A stretch of DNA of 64,000 nucleotides from Mycobacterium sp. PS03-16 (GTDB lineage Bacteria > Actinomycetota > Actinomycetes > Mycobacteriales > Mycobacteriaceae), in the NCBI RefSeq assembly GCF_004570325.1, contig NZ_SPQO01000008.1, forward strand, positions 124,001 to 188,000, written 5' to 3'. Of the stretch, positions 55,426 through 63,245 are shown one piece after another (position 1 is the stretch's first letter; every line of letters starts with the position of its first letter). A program made the position numbers and the translations under genes. A model generated the notes under the pieces. That model was not told where the DNA came from and ran no database searches. It was given only the letters and a program-made list of their open reading frames with translations.

Positions 55426-55968
55426 CGGCCACCGCCGCATCCAGCCCTCGACCGGCAGATCGAGGCCGTTGCACAGCGTGCAGATCGTGCGGTACCAGCC
55501 GAGCGCGACCAGCAGCTCCATCCGCTGCTCGTCATCGAGGAAGCCGCCCAGCGCCTCCCACGTCGACGGCGCCCAGGAGCCGGTGGCCTCCAGCTCGTCG
55601 ACCGCCGCGATCAGCGTGCGCTCGTCGGCGCTCCACCCGGGGTCGGCCCCGGTGACCAGCGCATCGCATTCGTCGTCGCGCACGCCGGCGATCGGACCCC
55701 AGAACGCGGCCTGACCGCCCCACTCGTAGGCGCACCGCACCAGCGCGCAGATCCGCAGGATCACGATCGTGCGCACCCGCGGCGGGAGCTTGGCGTCGAT
55801 GTAGAGCGCCTCACCCATCTTGCGCAGGCGGGCGGCCAGCGTGGGATGGCGTTGCAGGCAGCGCACCAGCAGCAGCGGTTCGTAACTGCGGTCGGGGTGG
55901 CCCCAGCTCTGGATGTTGGCGGCATCGGCGTCGCTCCACGGCGGTGCCAGGGGCTGTACCCGCGTCAT
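55417..55968 (-). CDS. Carboxymuconolactone decarboxylase (CMD)-family protein
   Basis: 183 aa. CMD core LPPRVRTIVILRICALVRCAYEWGGQAAF and ELLVALGWYRTICTLCN. The usual catalytic CxxC pair is not complete, since YEWGGQ replaces the His-containing form. Common in mycobacterial catabolic clusters; role not settled. Start overlaps the amidohydrolase stop as ATGA, so the two genes are coupled. Confidence 0.8.
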   Translation of the reverse strand: MTRVQPLAPPWSDADAANIQSWGHPDRSYEPLLLVRCLQRHPTLAARLRKMGEALYIDAKLPPRVRTIVILRICALVRCAYEWGGQAAFWGPIAGVRDDECDALVTGADPGWSADERTLIAAVDELEATGSWAPSTWEALGGFLDDEQRMELLVALGWYRTICTLCNGLDLPVEGWMRRWPSG

Positions 55969-57689
55969 GCGACCGGCTCCTGGCGGCGTCCGCGCACCAA
56001 CCTGCCCGGCCGCGCCGCGGTGGGAACGCCGTGCTCGGCGATGATCTCACCCGACACGACGGTGGCGACGTAGCCGTCGGCGGTCTGGTCGAGCCGCCGC
56101 CCGCCGGCCGGAAGGTCGTGTGCCACCGTGGGTTTGTGCAGCCGCAGCGCGGCGTGGTCGATCACGTTGAGGTCGGCCTTGTAGCCGACGGCGATCCGGC
56201 CGCGGTCGGCCAGGCCGGCCACCCGCGCGGGCACCGACGTCAGCTCCCGCACCGCCTCGGCCACCGAGAGCCGGCCGGCCGCACGGTCGCGCACCCAGTG
56301 AGTCAGCAGGTAGGTGGGAAAGCTTGCGTCGCAGATCATCCCGTAGTGCGCACCGCCGTCGCCCAGGCCCAGCACCACATCGTCGCGGCGGATCAGTTCG
56401 GCGACCGTGTCCAGCGAGCTGTCCCGGAAGTTTGCCAGCGTCACCAGCAGCATGGCGTGGCCGTCGTCGTCGAGCACGCGGTCGTAGGCCTCCTCGAGCG
56501 GACTCACTCCGCGGGCGCGGGCCCGCGCGGCGATACTCGTCGACGGGTCGGGTTCGTAGTCCGGCGGATCGCCGAGCGGGAAGATCCAGTCCCACGCCTG
56601 CACCGCGAACATCAGCGGATGCCCGTCCGAGGCGGGCGTGTCGTTCAGGATGCGTTCGCGCACCTCGGGTTTGCGCATCTCGGCGACCCGATCGGCCAGC
56701 GGCAGGTGGGCGATTTCGCGGTAGGACGGGTAGAGCACGAACGGGTTGCCGGACAGTTCCAACCCGAGCACCAGCCCGATCGGCCGCGGATAGATCTGCG
56801 CGGTGATGTCCCCACCGTCGGTGTTGGCCTTCTCCACCATCCGCAGCGCATCCTCGAAGGAGGCCGGGCCCGCATTGCCGATCGCCAGCGTGAACGTGAC
56901 CGGCAGTCCGACGTCGGCGGCGACCTCGAAGACGGTCTGCAGCACCGGTTCGTAGTCGCCGGCCACCAGGTCGGGCACGAACTGGATCAGCCCACCACCG
57001 CCGTCGCGCACCCCGCGGGCGATCGCGTCGATCTCGTCGTGCCCGGCGTCGTAACTCGGGATGGGCCTGCCGCTTTCGGTCTTGTGGATCGAGAACCGCG
57101 ACGATGCGAAGCCCAGCGCCCCCGCCTCGATTGCCTCGGCGGCGAGCTTGCGCATGAGCGCGAGGTCCTCGGGTGTGGCCGGGTCCCGGTCCACGCCGCG
57201 GCGGCCCATCACGTAGACCCGCAGCGGGGAGTGCGGAAGCAGCGCGGCCACATCGATGTCCCGTTGGCGCGCGGCCACCGCGTCGAGGAATTCGGGGAAC
57301 GTCTCCCACGTCCACGGTAGCCCGTCGACCATGACGACGCCGGGGATGTCCTCGACGCCGGCCATCACGTCGACCAGCACGTCGTGGTCGTCGGCGCGGC
57401 ACGGCGCGAAGCCCACTCCGCAGTTGCCCATGACCGCGGTGGTCACCCCGTGCGCCGAGGACGGTGTCATCCGGTCCGACCAGACCGCCTGCCCGTCGTA
57501 GTGCGTGTGCAGGTCGATGAACCCCGGGGTGACCAGTAGGCCGGTGGCGTCGATCTCGCGCGCGGACGTGCCCTCCACCGTTCCCACCCCGACGATCACG
57601 CCGTCGGATACCGCGACGTCACCGGTGAACGGCTCACCGCCGAGTCCGTCGACGATCGTGCCATGACGAATCACGAGGTCATATGTCAT
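55965..57689 (-). CDS. D-aminoacylase-type amidohydrolase
   Basis: 574 aa. Metal-binding DLHTHYDGQAVW near residue 60, GHSALR-like region replaced by NCGVGFAPCR, and DGGAHYGMICDASFPTYLLTHWVRD at the C-terminal metal site. Fits the N-acyl-D-amino-acid deacylase group of amidohydrolases. The real substrate is unknown and may not be a D-amino acid. ATG 57689 has TACATT 6 nt before it. Operon with the CMD gene. Confidence 0.87.
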   Translation of the reverse strand: MTYDLVIRHGTIVDGLGGEPFTGDVAVSDGVIVGVGTVEGTSAREIDATGLLVTPGFIDLHTHYDGQAVWSDRMTPSSAHGVTTAVMGNCGVGFAPCRADDHDVLVDVMAGVEDIPGVVMVDGLPWTWETFPEFLDAVAARQRDIDVAALLPHSPLRVYVMGRRGVDRDPATPEDLALMRKLAAEAIEAGALGFASSRFSIHKTESGRPIPSYDAGHDEIDAIARGVRDGGGGLIQFVPDLVAGDYEPVLQTVFEVAADVGLPVTFTLAIGNAGPASFEDALRMVEKANTDGGDITAQIYPRPIGLVLGLELSGNPFVLYPSYREIAHLPLADRVAEMRKPEVRERILNDTPASDGHPLMFAVQAWDWIFPLGDPPDYEPDPSTSIAARARARGVSPLEEAYDRVLDDDGHAMLLVTLANFRDSSLDTVAELIRRDDVVLGLGDGGAHYGMICDASFPTYLLTHWVRDRAAGRLSVAEAVRELTSVPARVAGLADRGRIAVGYKADLNVIDHAALRLHKPTVAHDLPAGGRRLDQTADGYVATVVSGEIIAEHGVPTAARPGRLVRGRRQEPVA

Positions 57690-57695
57690 GTCACG

Positions 57696-57701
57696 AATGT
57701 A
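57696..57701 (-). promoter_or_regulatory. -10 box TACATT of the amidohydrolase gene
   Basis: 6 nt before ATG 57689; shares two base pairs with the divergent -10 box at 57700-57705. Confidence 0.55.
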
Positions 57702-57705
57702 CGGT
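57700..57705 (+). promoter_or_regulatory. -10 box TACGGT of the VOC gene
   Basis: 6 nt before GTG 57712; overlaps the divergent -10 box, so the two promoters cannot be open at once. Confidence 0.55.
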
Positions 57706-57711
57706 GACCGT

Positions 57712-58101
57712 GTGATCGATCACTTCGGAATCAACTGCGCCGACTTCGAGAAGTCAAAAGAGTTCTACGACAAGGTCCTCGGCGTCCTCGACTTCACCCG
57801 TCAGATGGACTTCGGGGTGGCCATCGGTTACGGCACCGAAGGGCATCCGGCCTTCTGGATCGCCGACATGACCGCCGGCAACGTGCCCGGGCCCAACCGC
57901 GAGATGCACGTCGCGTTCGTCGCCAAGGATCCCGAGAGCGTGCAGGCGTTCTTCCGCACCGCCCTGGCGCTCGGCGCCGAACCGCTGCACGAGCCGCGGT
58001 TGTGGCCCGAGTACCACCCGAACTACTACGGCGCCTTCGTCCGTGACCCCGACGGCAACAACGTCGAGGCCGTCTTCCACGGCGGCGGCCCGCAGACCTG
58101 A
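57712..58101 (+). CDS. VOC/glyoxalase-fold protein
   Basis: 129 aa. Single VOC domain: VIDHFGINCADFEKSKEFYDKVLG at the start, metal-site candidates in MHVAFVA and the end YYGAFVRDPDGNNVEAVFH. Possible glyoxalase, dioxygenase or lactoylglutathione-lyase-like enzyme; many are unassigned. GTG 57712 is favoured by the promoter; in-frame ATG at 57688 and 57697 lie upstream of or in the -10 box. Confidence 0.83.
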   Translation: MIDHFGINCADFEKSKEFYDKVLGVLDFTRQMDFGVAIGYGTEGHPAFWIADMTAGNVPGPNREMHVAFVAKDPESVQAFFRTALALGAEPLHEPRLWPEYHPNYYGAFVRDPDGNNVEAVFHGGGPQT

Positions 58102-58108
58102 CCCGCAC

Positions 58109-59509
58109 TCACCGCGCGCTGCCGGCCCCGACCGCGTCGTCCAGCGGTGGCGGCGCCGCCGGCGTGCCGGGGATCTCGCTGCCGCCGATCGGGCAGCGGG
58201 CGGTCTCGGGCACCTTGACCAGCGCCACCAGGCCGAGCGCGCACGCGGCCATCATGAAGAAGGCGGGCACCAGGTTGTTGCCGGTCTCGATGATCAGCCA
58301 GTCGTTGACGGCCGGCGCGGTGCCGCCGAACAGCGACGTCGACACGTTGTAGGCGATCGCGAAGCCGGCGAACCGGACCTGCGTGGGGAACATCGCCGGG
58401 AACGTCGAGGAGATGGTCGCCAGCTGCGGGACGTAGAGCAGGCCCAGCACCGCGAAGCCGACGATCGCGCCCAGCGGGTTCACCGACATCAGCATGAATG
58501 CCGGGATGACGGCGATGATCAGGCCGATCAGCGAGAACCACCACAGCGGTTTGCGGCCCACCCGGTCGGACAGATGCCCCGCCAGCGGCACGAACAGCAT
58601 CATCGCGAGCTGACCGATGATCGGCACGATCAGCGACATGTCCGTGCTCAGGCCGATCGACGTCTCGAGATAGGTCGGCATGTAGCTGATCAGCGTGTAG
58701 TTGACCACGTTGAGCGCGACCACGAGCCCGCCCAGCTGCAGGATCGGCCGCCAGTAGCCGACCAGCAGATCGCGGAACTGGGTGGTGGTGCGCTTCTCGG
58801 TCTCCCCGGCCTTCTCGAGCTCCCGGAAGATGGGCGTGTCGTCGAGGCGCGACCGCAGATAGACGCCGATCAGCCCGAGCGGTGCGGCCACCAGGAACGG
58901 CAGTCGCCAGCCCCACGAGTTCATCTGCTCGTCGGACAGCAGCAGCGAACAGCTCAGCATCAGCAACGCGCCGAACGAGAACCCGGCCAGCGTGCCGAAT
59001 TCGAGGAAGCTGCCGAGGAAGCCACGGCGCCGCGCTGGGGCGTACTCGGCCATGAACGTCGCGGCGCCGCCGTACTCACCGCCGGTGGAGAAGCCCTGGA
59101 CCATGCGTAGGAACACCAGTAGCACCGGCGCCCAGAATCCGATCGACGCGTAGGACGGGACCAGCCCGACGCACAGCGTGGCGCCCGACATCATCACGAT
59201 CGTGATCGCCAGGACCTGCCTGCGTCCGATGCGGTCGCCCAGCGGACCCCACACCAGCCCGCCCAGCGGCCGCACCAGGAACGACACCGCGAACGTCATC
59301 AACGCCAGCAGGGTGGCGTTCTGGGTGTCGCCCGGGAAGATGGCGGCCGAGATGTAGGTGACGCCGTAGGCGTAGATGCCGTAGTCGAACCACTCGGTGG
59401 CGTTGCCGATCGCCGAGGCGGCGATGGCTTTCTTCAGCACGCCCGGGGGGACGTCCTCGGTGGCCGCCCGCCCGGCGGTGTCACGGTCGTTCGGTGGTGT
59501 GGTCCCCAT
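58109..59509 (-). CDS. MFS transporter, metabolite:H+ symporter (ProP/KgtP-like)
   Basis: 466 aa. MHS-type start AIGNATEWFDYGIYAYG, loop motifs GPLGDRIGRRQVL and GHLSDRVGRKPLW, and FSTGGEYGGAATFMAEYAP. Relatives import proline/betaine, alpha-ketoglutarate or similar acids with H+. Second MHS-family transporter of the window, distinct from the one at 2582. ATG 59509 is preferred to an upstream start at 59638, which would need an Arg-rich leader. Confidence 0.88.
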   Translation of the reverse strand: MGTTPPNDRDTAGRAATEDVPPGVLKKAIAASAIGNATEWFDYGIYAYGVTYISAAIFPGDTQNATLLALMTFAVSFLVRPLGGLVWGPLGDRIGRRQVLAITIVMMSGATLCVGLVPSYASIGFWAPVLLVFLRMVQGFSTGGEYGGAATFMAEYAPARRRGFLGSFLEFGTLAGFSFGALLMLSCSLLLSDEQMNSWGWRLPFLVAAPLGLIGVYLRSRLDDTPIFRELEKAGETEKRTTTQFRDLLVGYWRPILQLGGLVVALNVVNYTLISYMPTYLETSIGLSTDMSLIVPIIGQLAMMLFVPLAGHLSDRVGRKPLWWFSLIGLIIAVIPAFMLMSVNPLGAIVGFAVLGLLYVPQLATISSTFPAMFPTQVRFAGFAIAYNVSTSLFGGTAPAVNDWLIIETGNNLVPAFFMMAACALGLVALVKVPETARCPIGGSEIPGTPAAPPPLDDAVGAGSAR

Positions 59510-59648
59510 ACCCCTGTCCTGGTGTGATCGACGCCCGCCGCGGTCTGGCCGCGCGCAAGCCCGCATGGCGCCCCACCGTTCCCAACCGCGCCGGAAATGA
59601 AACATGCTCCGCGGAACTCGCCGACAGGCCCGCCACACCGCCGGCCGG

Positions 59649-59654
59649 TAGCGT
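59649..59654 (+). promoter_or_regulatory. -10 box TAGCGT of the DinB gene
   Basis: 7 nt before ATG 59662; the intervening CGGAGGC could also be read as a ribosome site. Confidence 0.4.
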
Positions 59655-59661
59655 CGGAGGC

Positions 59662-60180
59662 ATGCCTGAATCCGACGCGGCCGCCGCCCGCGAACTGCTG
59701 CGGGACTCGTTCACCCGCCTGATCGAACACGTCGAGGCGCTGACCGACGGCCTGACCGACGAGGTGGCGTTCTACCGCCCGACCGCGACGGCGAACAGCA
59801 TCGCGTGGCTGCTGTGGCACAGCGCCCGGGTGCAGGACGCGCAGCTGTGCGACATCGCGGGCGTCGAGCAGGTGTGGACCCGCGAGGGGTGGGTGGATCG
59901 CTTCGAGTTGGACCTGCCGCGCGACGACACCGGTTACGGCCACAGCCCCGACGACGTCGGCAAGGTGCGGGCGCAGGCGGACCTGCTGGCCGGCTACTAC
60001 CACGGCGTGCACAAGGTGACGCTGTCCTACCTGGCCTCGATCACCGTCGACGATCTCGGCCAGATCGTCGACGACAACTGGGATCCGCCGGTGACGGCGA
60101 GCGCCCGGCTGGTCAGCATCATCGACGACTGCGCCCAGCACCTCGGGCAGGCCGCCTACATTCAGGGCATCTCGCGCTGA
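59662..60180 (+). CDS. DinB-like/DUF664 mycothiol-dependent-type enzyme
   Basis: 172 aa four-helix protein. Three histidines suited to a metal site: LLWHSARVQD, YYHGVHKV and CAQHLGQAAY. DinB/YfiT-like proteins include mycothiol-dependent isomerases and S-transferases; exact reaction unknown. ATG 59662 rather than the longer frame from 59494. Followed after 2 bp by the PAP2 gene. Confidence 0.85.
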   Translation: MPESDAAAARELLRDSFTRLIEHVEALTDGLTDEVAFYRPTATANSIAWLLWHSARVQDAQLCDIAGVEQVWTREGWVDRFELDLPRDDTGYGHSPDDVGKVRAQADLLAGYYHGVHKVTLSYLASITVDDLGQIVDDNWDPPVTASARLVSIIDDCAQHLGQAAYIQGISR

Positions 60181-60182
60181 CG

Positions 60183-60722
60183 ATGACGACGGCGCTGCGC
60201 TGGTGGCCCGTGTTCGCGGTGGCCGGACTGTTCCTGCTCGGTTGGGGCGTGGGGCAATCGTCAACCCCGCTCGACGACCGGCTGCTGGCGATCGACGCCC
60301 CCGACGTGCTGCTGATCCTCGTCTGGCCGCCGCTGCTGGTGGCCGTGCTGGGCGGGACGGTCGCGGTGGCGCTGTGGCGGCGGCAGTGGAAGCTGGCGGT
60401 GGTGGTGGTGGTCTGCCCGCCGGCGGCCATCGTGACCGCCCAGCTGCTCAAGCGGGTGTTCGACCGCCAGCTCGACGGCGCGCTGGCCTACCCGAGCGGC
60501 CACACCACCGCGCTGGTGGTGACCGCCGGGATGGTGGTGCTGGTCGCCGGGGCCAGGAGGTGGGCGGTGTTCGGCGCGGTGGCCGCGACCCTGGTCGGGA
60601 TGGTCGCCGTCGGCTTGACGTTCCACTACTTCACCGACACGGTCGGCGCGCTGCTGTGGGGGTCGGCGGTGGTGGCGCTGGCCGCCCGGTTGGCGGACTG
60701 GTCGCCCCACCGCTCGACTTGA
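60183..60722 (+). CDS. PAP2-superfamily membrane phosphatase
   Basis: 179 aa, six membrane helices. Catalytic motifs: K-R in LLKRVFDRQ, PSGHTTA (His), and FHYFTD (His-Asp). Likely dephosphorylates a lipid phosphate or pyrophosphate at the membrane. ATG 2 bp after the DinB stop, so the two are cotranscribed; frame upstream rejected. Confidence 0.87.
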   Translation: MTTALRWWPVFAVAGLFLLGWGVGQSSTPLDDRLLAIDAPDVLLILVWPPLLVAVLGGTVAVALWRRQWKLAVVVVVCPPAAIVTAQLLKRVFDRQLDGALAYPSGHTTALVVTAGMVVLVAGARRWAVFGAVAATLVGMVAVGLTFHYFTDTVGALLWGSAVVALAARLADWSPHRST

Positions 60723-60763
60723 CAGGTGTCAACCCCGCTGCGATCTGGGTCACACCGGGTGGT

Positions 60764-60769
60764 TACCAT
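60764..60769 (+). promoter_or_regulatory. -10 box TACCAT of the aldehyde dehydrogenase gene
   Basis: 6 nt before ATG 60776; leaderless transcript predicted. Confidence 0.5.
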
Positions 60770-60775
60770 GGCGAC

Positions 60776-62293
60776 ATGACTGCGACGCCAGAACTCGATG
60801 CGCCCGAGACGGGCACCATCCGAAACCCCGCGACCGGCGCCGTCGCCGGCGAGGTGCGCTGGACCGACCCCGCCGATGTGGCCCGGATCGCCACCGGCCT
60901 GCGCACCGCCCAGCGGGAGTGGGAGGCCCGCGGCCCGAAAGGCCGGGCCAAGGTGCTGGCGCGCTACGCCGTGTGGCTGGGCGAGCACCGCGACGAGATC
61001 GAAGAGCTGCTGATCAAGGAGACCGGCAAGTCGGCCGTCGACGCCGCACAGGAAGTGCCGCTCATCCTGATGATCACCTCGTACTACATCCGGACCATGG
61101 AGAAGGCGCTGGCACCGGACACCCGGCCGGCGTCGCTGCCGTTCCTGTCGATCAAGAAGATCGCCGTGCACTACCGGCCCCGCCCGGTGGTCGGCATCAT
61201 CGCGCCGTGGAACTACCCGGTGGCCAACGCGCTGATGGATGCGATCAGCGCCCTGGCGGCCGGTTGCGCGGTGCTGCTCAAACCGTCCGAGCGCACGCCG
61301 CTGACCGCCGAACTGCTGCTGCGCGGCTGGCAGGATTCGGGTGCGCCGGAGGTGCTCGCGCTGGTGCAGGGCGCCCGCGAGGTGTCCGAGGCCGTCATCG
61401 ACAACTCCGATTTCATCCAGTTCACCGGGTCCTCGGCGACGGGCGCGAAGGTGATGGAGCGCGCCGCGCGCCGGCTCACCCCGGTCAGCCTCGAGCTGGG
61501 CGGTAAGGACCCGATGATCGTGCTCGAGGACGCCGACGTCGAGCTCGCCGCCCATGCGGCGGTGTGGGGCGCGATGTTCAACGCCGGGCAGACGTGCGTG
61601 TCGGTGGAGCGGGTCTACGTGCTGGACCCGGTGTACGACCAGTTCGTCGCCGCCGTGGTGCGCGACGTCGAGAACCTGGACATGGGTGCCGGCGACGGTC
61701 ACCACTTCGGCGCCATGATCGACGAGAGCCAGGTGGCGGTCACCGAACGGCACGTCGCCGACGCCGTCGCCAAGGGCGCCCAGGTGCTCACCGGCGGGAA
61801 GCGCCGCTCCGGTCCGGGCTCGTTCTACGAGCCCACCGTGCTGGTCGACGTCGACCATTCGATGCTGTGCATGACCGAGGAGACCTTCGGCCCGACGCTG
61901 CCGATCATGCGGGTGTCCTCGGTCGAGGAGGCGGTGCGCCTGGCCAACGACAGCCCGTACGGGCTGTCGGCCGCGGTGTTCTCCAAGGACGTCGAGCGCG
62001 CCGAGGCCGTTGCGCTGCAACTCGACTGCGGCGGGGTGAACGTCAACGACGTCATCTCGAACCTGATGTGCACCACCGCACCGATGGGCGGCTGGAAAAC
62101 CTCCGGCATCGGTGCCCGCTTCGGCGGTGCGGAGGGGCTGCGCAAGTTCTGCCGCATCGAGACCGTGGTCGCGCCGCGCACCGCCGTCGGCGCCGGCGGC
62201 AACTACTACAACAACTCGCACAAGGCGCTCAAGCGGATGAACACGATGATGACCAAACTGGCGCTGCTGCGGCCGCGCCGCATTGCCAAGTAG
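60776..62293 (+). CDS. Aldehyde dehydrogenase (succinate-semialdehyde type)
   Basis: 505 aa. Catalytic Glu in LELGGKDP and Cys in NAGQTCVSVER, cofactor region in GIIAPWNYPVANALMDAI, and EETFGPTLPI. NAD(P)-dependent oxidation of an aldehyde to an acid. The C-terminal extra segment (NNSHKALKRMNTMMTKLALL) is basic and amphipathic and may touch the membrane. Similar to M. tuberculosis Rv0147-type proteins; assignment tentative. Upstream in-frame extension over PAP2 is rejected. Confidence 0.92.
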   Translation: MTATPELDAPETGTIRNPATGAVAGEVRWTDPADVARIATGLRTAQREWEARGPKGRAKVLARYAVWLGEHRDEIEELLIKETGKSAVDAAQEVPLILMITSYYIRTMEKALAPDTRPASLPFLSIKKIAVHYRPRPVVGIIAPWNYPVANALMDAISALAAGCAVLLKPSERTPLTAELLLRGWQDSGAPEVLALVQGAREVSEAVIDNSDFIQFTGSSATGAKVMERAARRLTPVSLELGGKDPMIVLEDADVELAAHAAVWGAMFNAGQTCVSVERVYVLDPVYDQFVAAVVRDVENLDMGAGDGHHFGAMIDESQVAVTERHVADAVAKGAQVLTGGKRRSGPGSFYEPTVLVDVDHSMLCMTEETFGPTLPIMRVSSVEEAVRLANDSPYGLSAAVFSKDVERAEAVALQLDCGGVNVNDVISNLMCTTAPMGGWKTSGIGARFGGAEGLRKFCRIETVVAPRTAVGAGGNYYNNSHKALKRMNTMMTKLALLRPRRIAK

Positions 62294-62341
62294 GTCATCG
62301 ACCGTTCACCCCGGCGTCACTGACGCGTACGTATCCGTGGT

Positions 62342-62347
62342 TACGTT
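62342..62347 (+). promoter_or_regulatory. -10 box TACGTT of the PPK2 gene
   Basis: 7 nt before GTG 62355; decides the start. Confidence 0.5.
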
Positions 62348-62354
62348 CGGGCCC

Positions 62355-63212
62355 GTGAGCCTGGCTGTCGACGGTTACACCGTCCGTGACGATGACGACG
62401 ACGATCCGGTGCTGCTGCTGCAGCCCGGCGACCAGATCGTCGACACGTGGCGGGAGAACTATCCGTACGACGAGCGCATGAAGCGCGACGAGTACGAGAA
62501 GCAGAAGCGGCTGCTGCAGATCGAACTGCTCAAGCTGCAGAAGTGGAGCCAGGCCAACGGGCACCGGCATGTGATCGTGTTCGAGGGGCGCGACGCCGCG
62601 GGTAAGGGCGGCACCATCAAGCGGTTCATGGAGCACCTCAACCCCCGCGGCGCCCGCGTCGTCGCGTTGGAGAAGCCGACCGAGCGGGAACGCACGCAGT
62701 GGTACTTCCAGCGCTACGTGTCGCACCTGCCCGCCGCGGGCGAGATGGTGCTGTTCGACCGGTCCTGGTACAACCGCGCCGGCGTCGAGCGCGTGATGGG
62801 TTTCGCGACGCAGAAGCAGTACGCCGAGTTCATCCGCCAGGTGCCGCTGTTCGAGCAGATGCTGGTCAACGACGGGATCAACCTGATCAAGTTCTGGTTC
62901 TCGGTGTCGCAGGCCGAACAGCGGACCCGGTTCACCATCCGGCAGGTCGATCCGGTGCGACAGTGGAAGCTCTCGCCGACCGACCTCGCCTCGCTGGACA
63001 AGTGGGGCGAGTACACCCAGGCCAAAGAGGACATGTTCGCGCTGACCGACACCGAGACCGCGCCGTGGATCGTGGTCAAGAGCAACGACAAGAAGCGCGC
63101 CCGCCTCAACGCGATGCGCTACGTGCTCGGTAAGTTCGACTACGACAACAAGGACCATGAGGTGGTCGGCCGGGCCGATCCCCTCATCGTGGGACGTGCG
63201 CTGACCGACTGA
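62355..63212 (+). CDS. ppk2: Polyphosphate kinase 2
   Basis: 285 aa. Walker A FEGRDAAGKGGTIKRF, Walker B/lid region LFDRSWYNRAGVERVMGF, and the C-terminal SNDKKRARLNAMRYVL. This is the single-domain PPK2 type, which transfers phosphate between polyphosphate and nucleoside diphosphates (in mycobacteria mostly GDP to GTP). A very acidic stretch DDDDDDP lies near residue 13. GTG 62355 chosen by promoter spacing; in-frame ATG upstream at 62283 is in the previous gene. Confidence 0.94.
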   Translation: MSLAVDGYTVRDDDDDDPVLLLQPGDQIVDTWRENYPYDERMKRDEYEKQKRLLQIELLKLQKWSQANGHRHVIVFEGRDAAGKGGTIKRFMEHLNPRGARVVALEKPTERERTQWYFQRYVSHLPAAGEMVLFDRSWYNRAGVERVMGFATQKQYAEFIRQVPLFEQMLVNDGINLIKFWFSVSQAEQRTRFTIRQVDPVRQWKLSPTDLASLDKWGEYTQAKEDMFALTDTETAPWIVVKSNDKKRARLNAMRYVLGKFDYDNKDHEVVGRADPLIVGRALTD

Positions 63213-63245
63213 CCGCCCGACCGTCCCGGACGAAGGAGGACGGCG

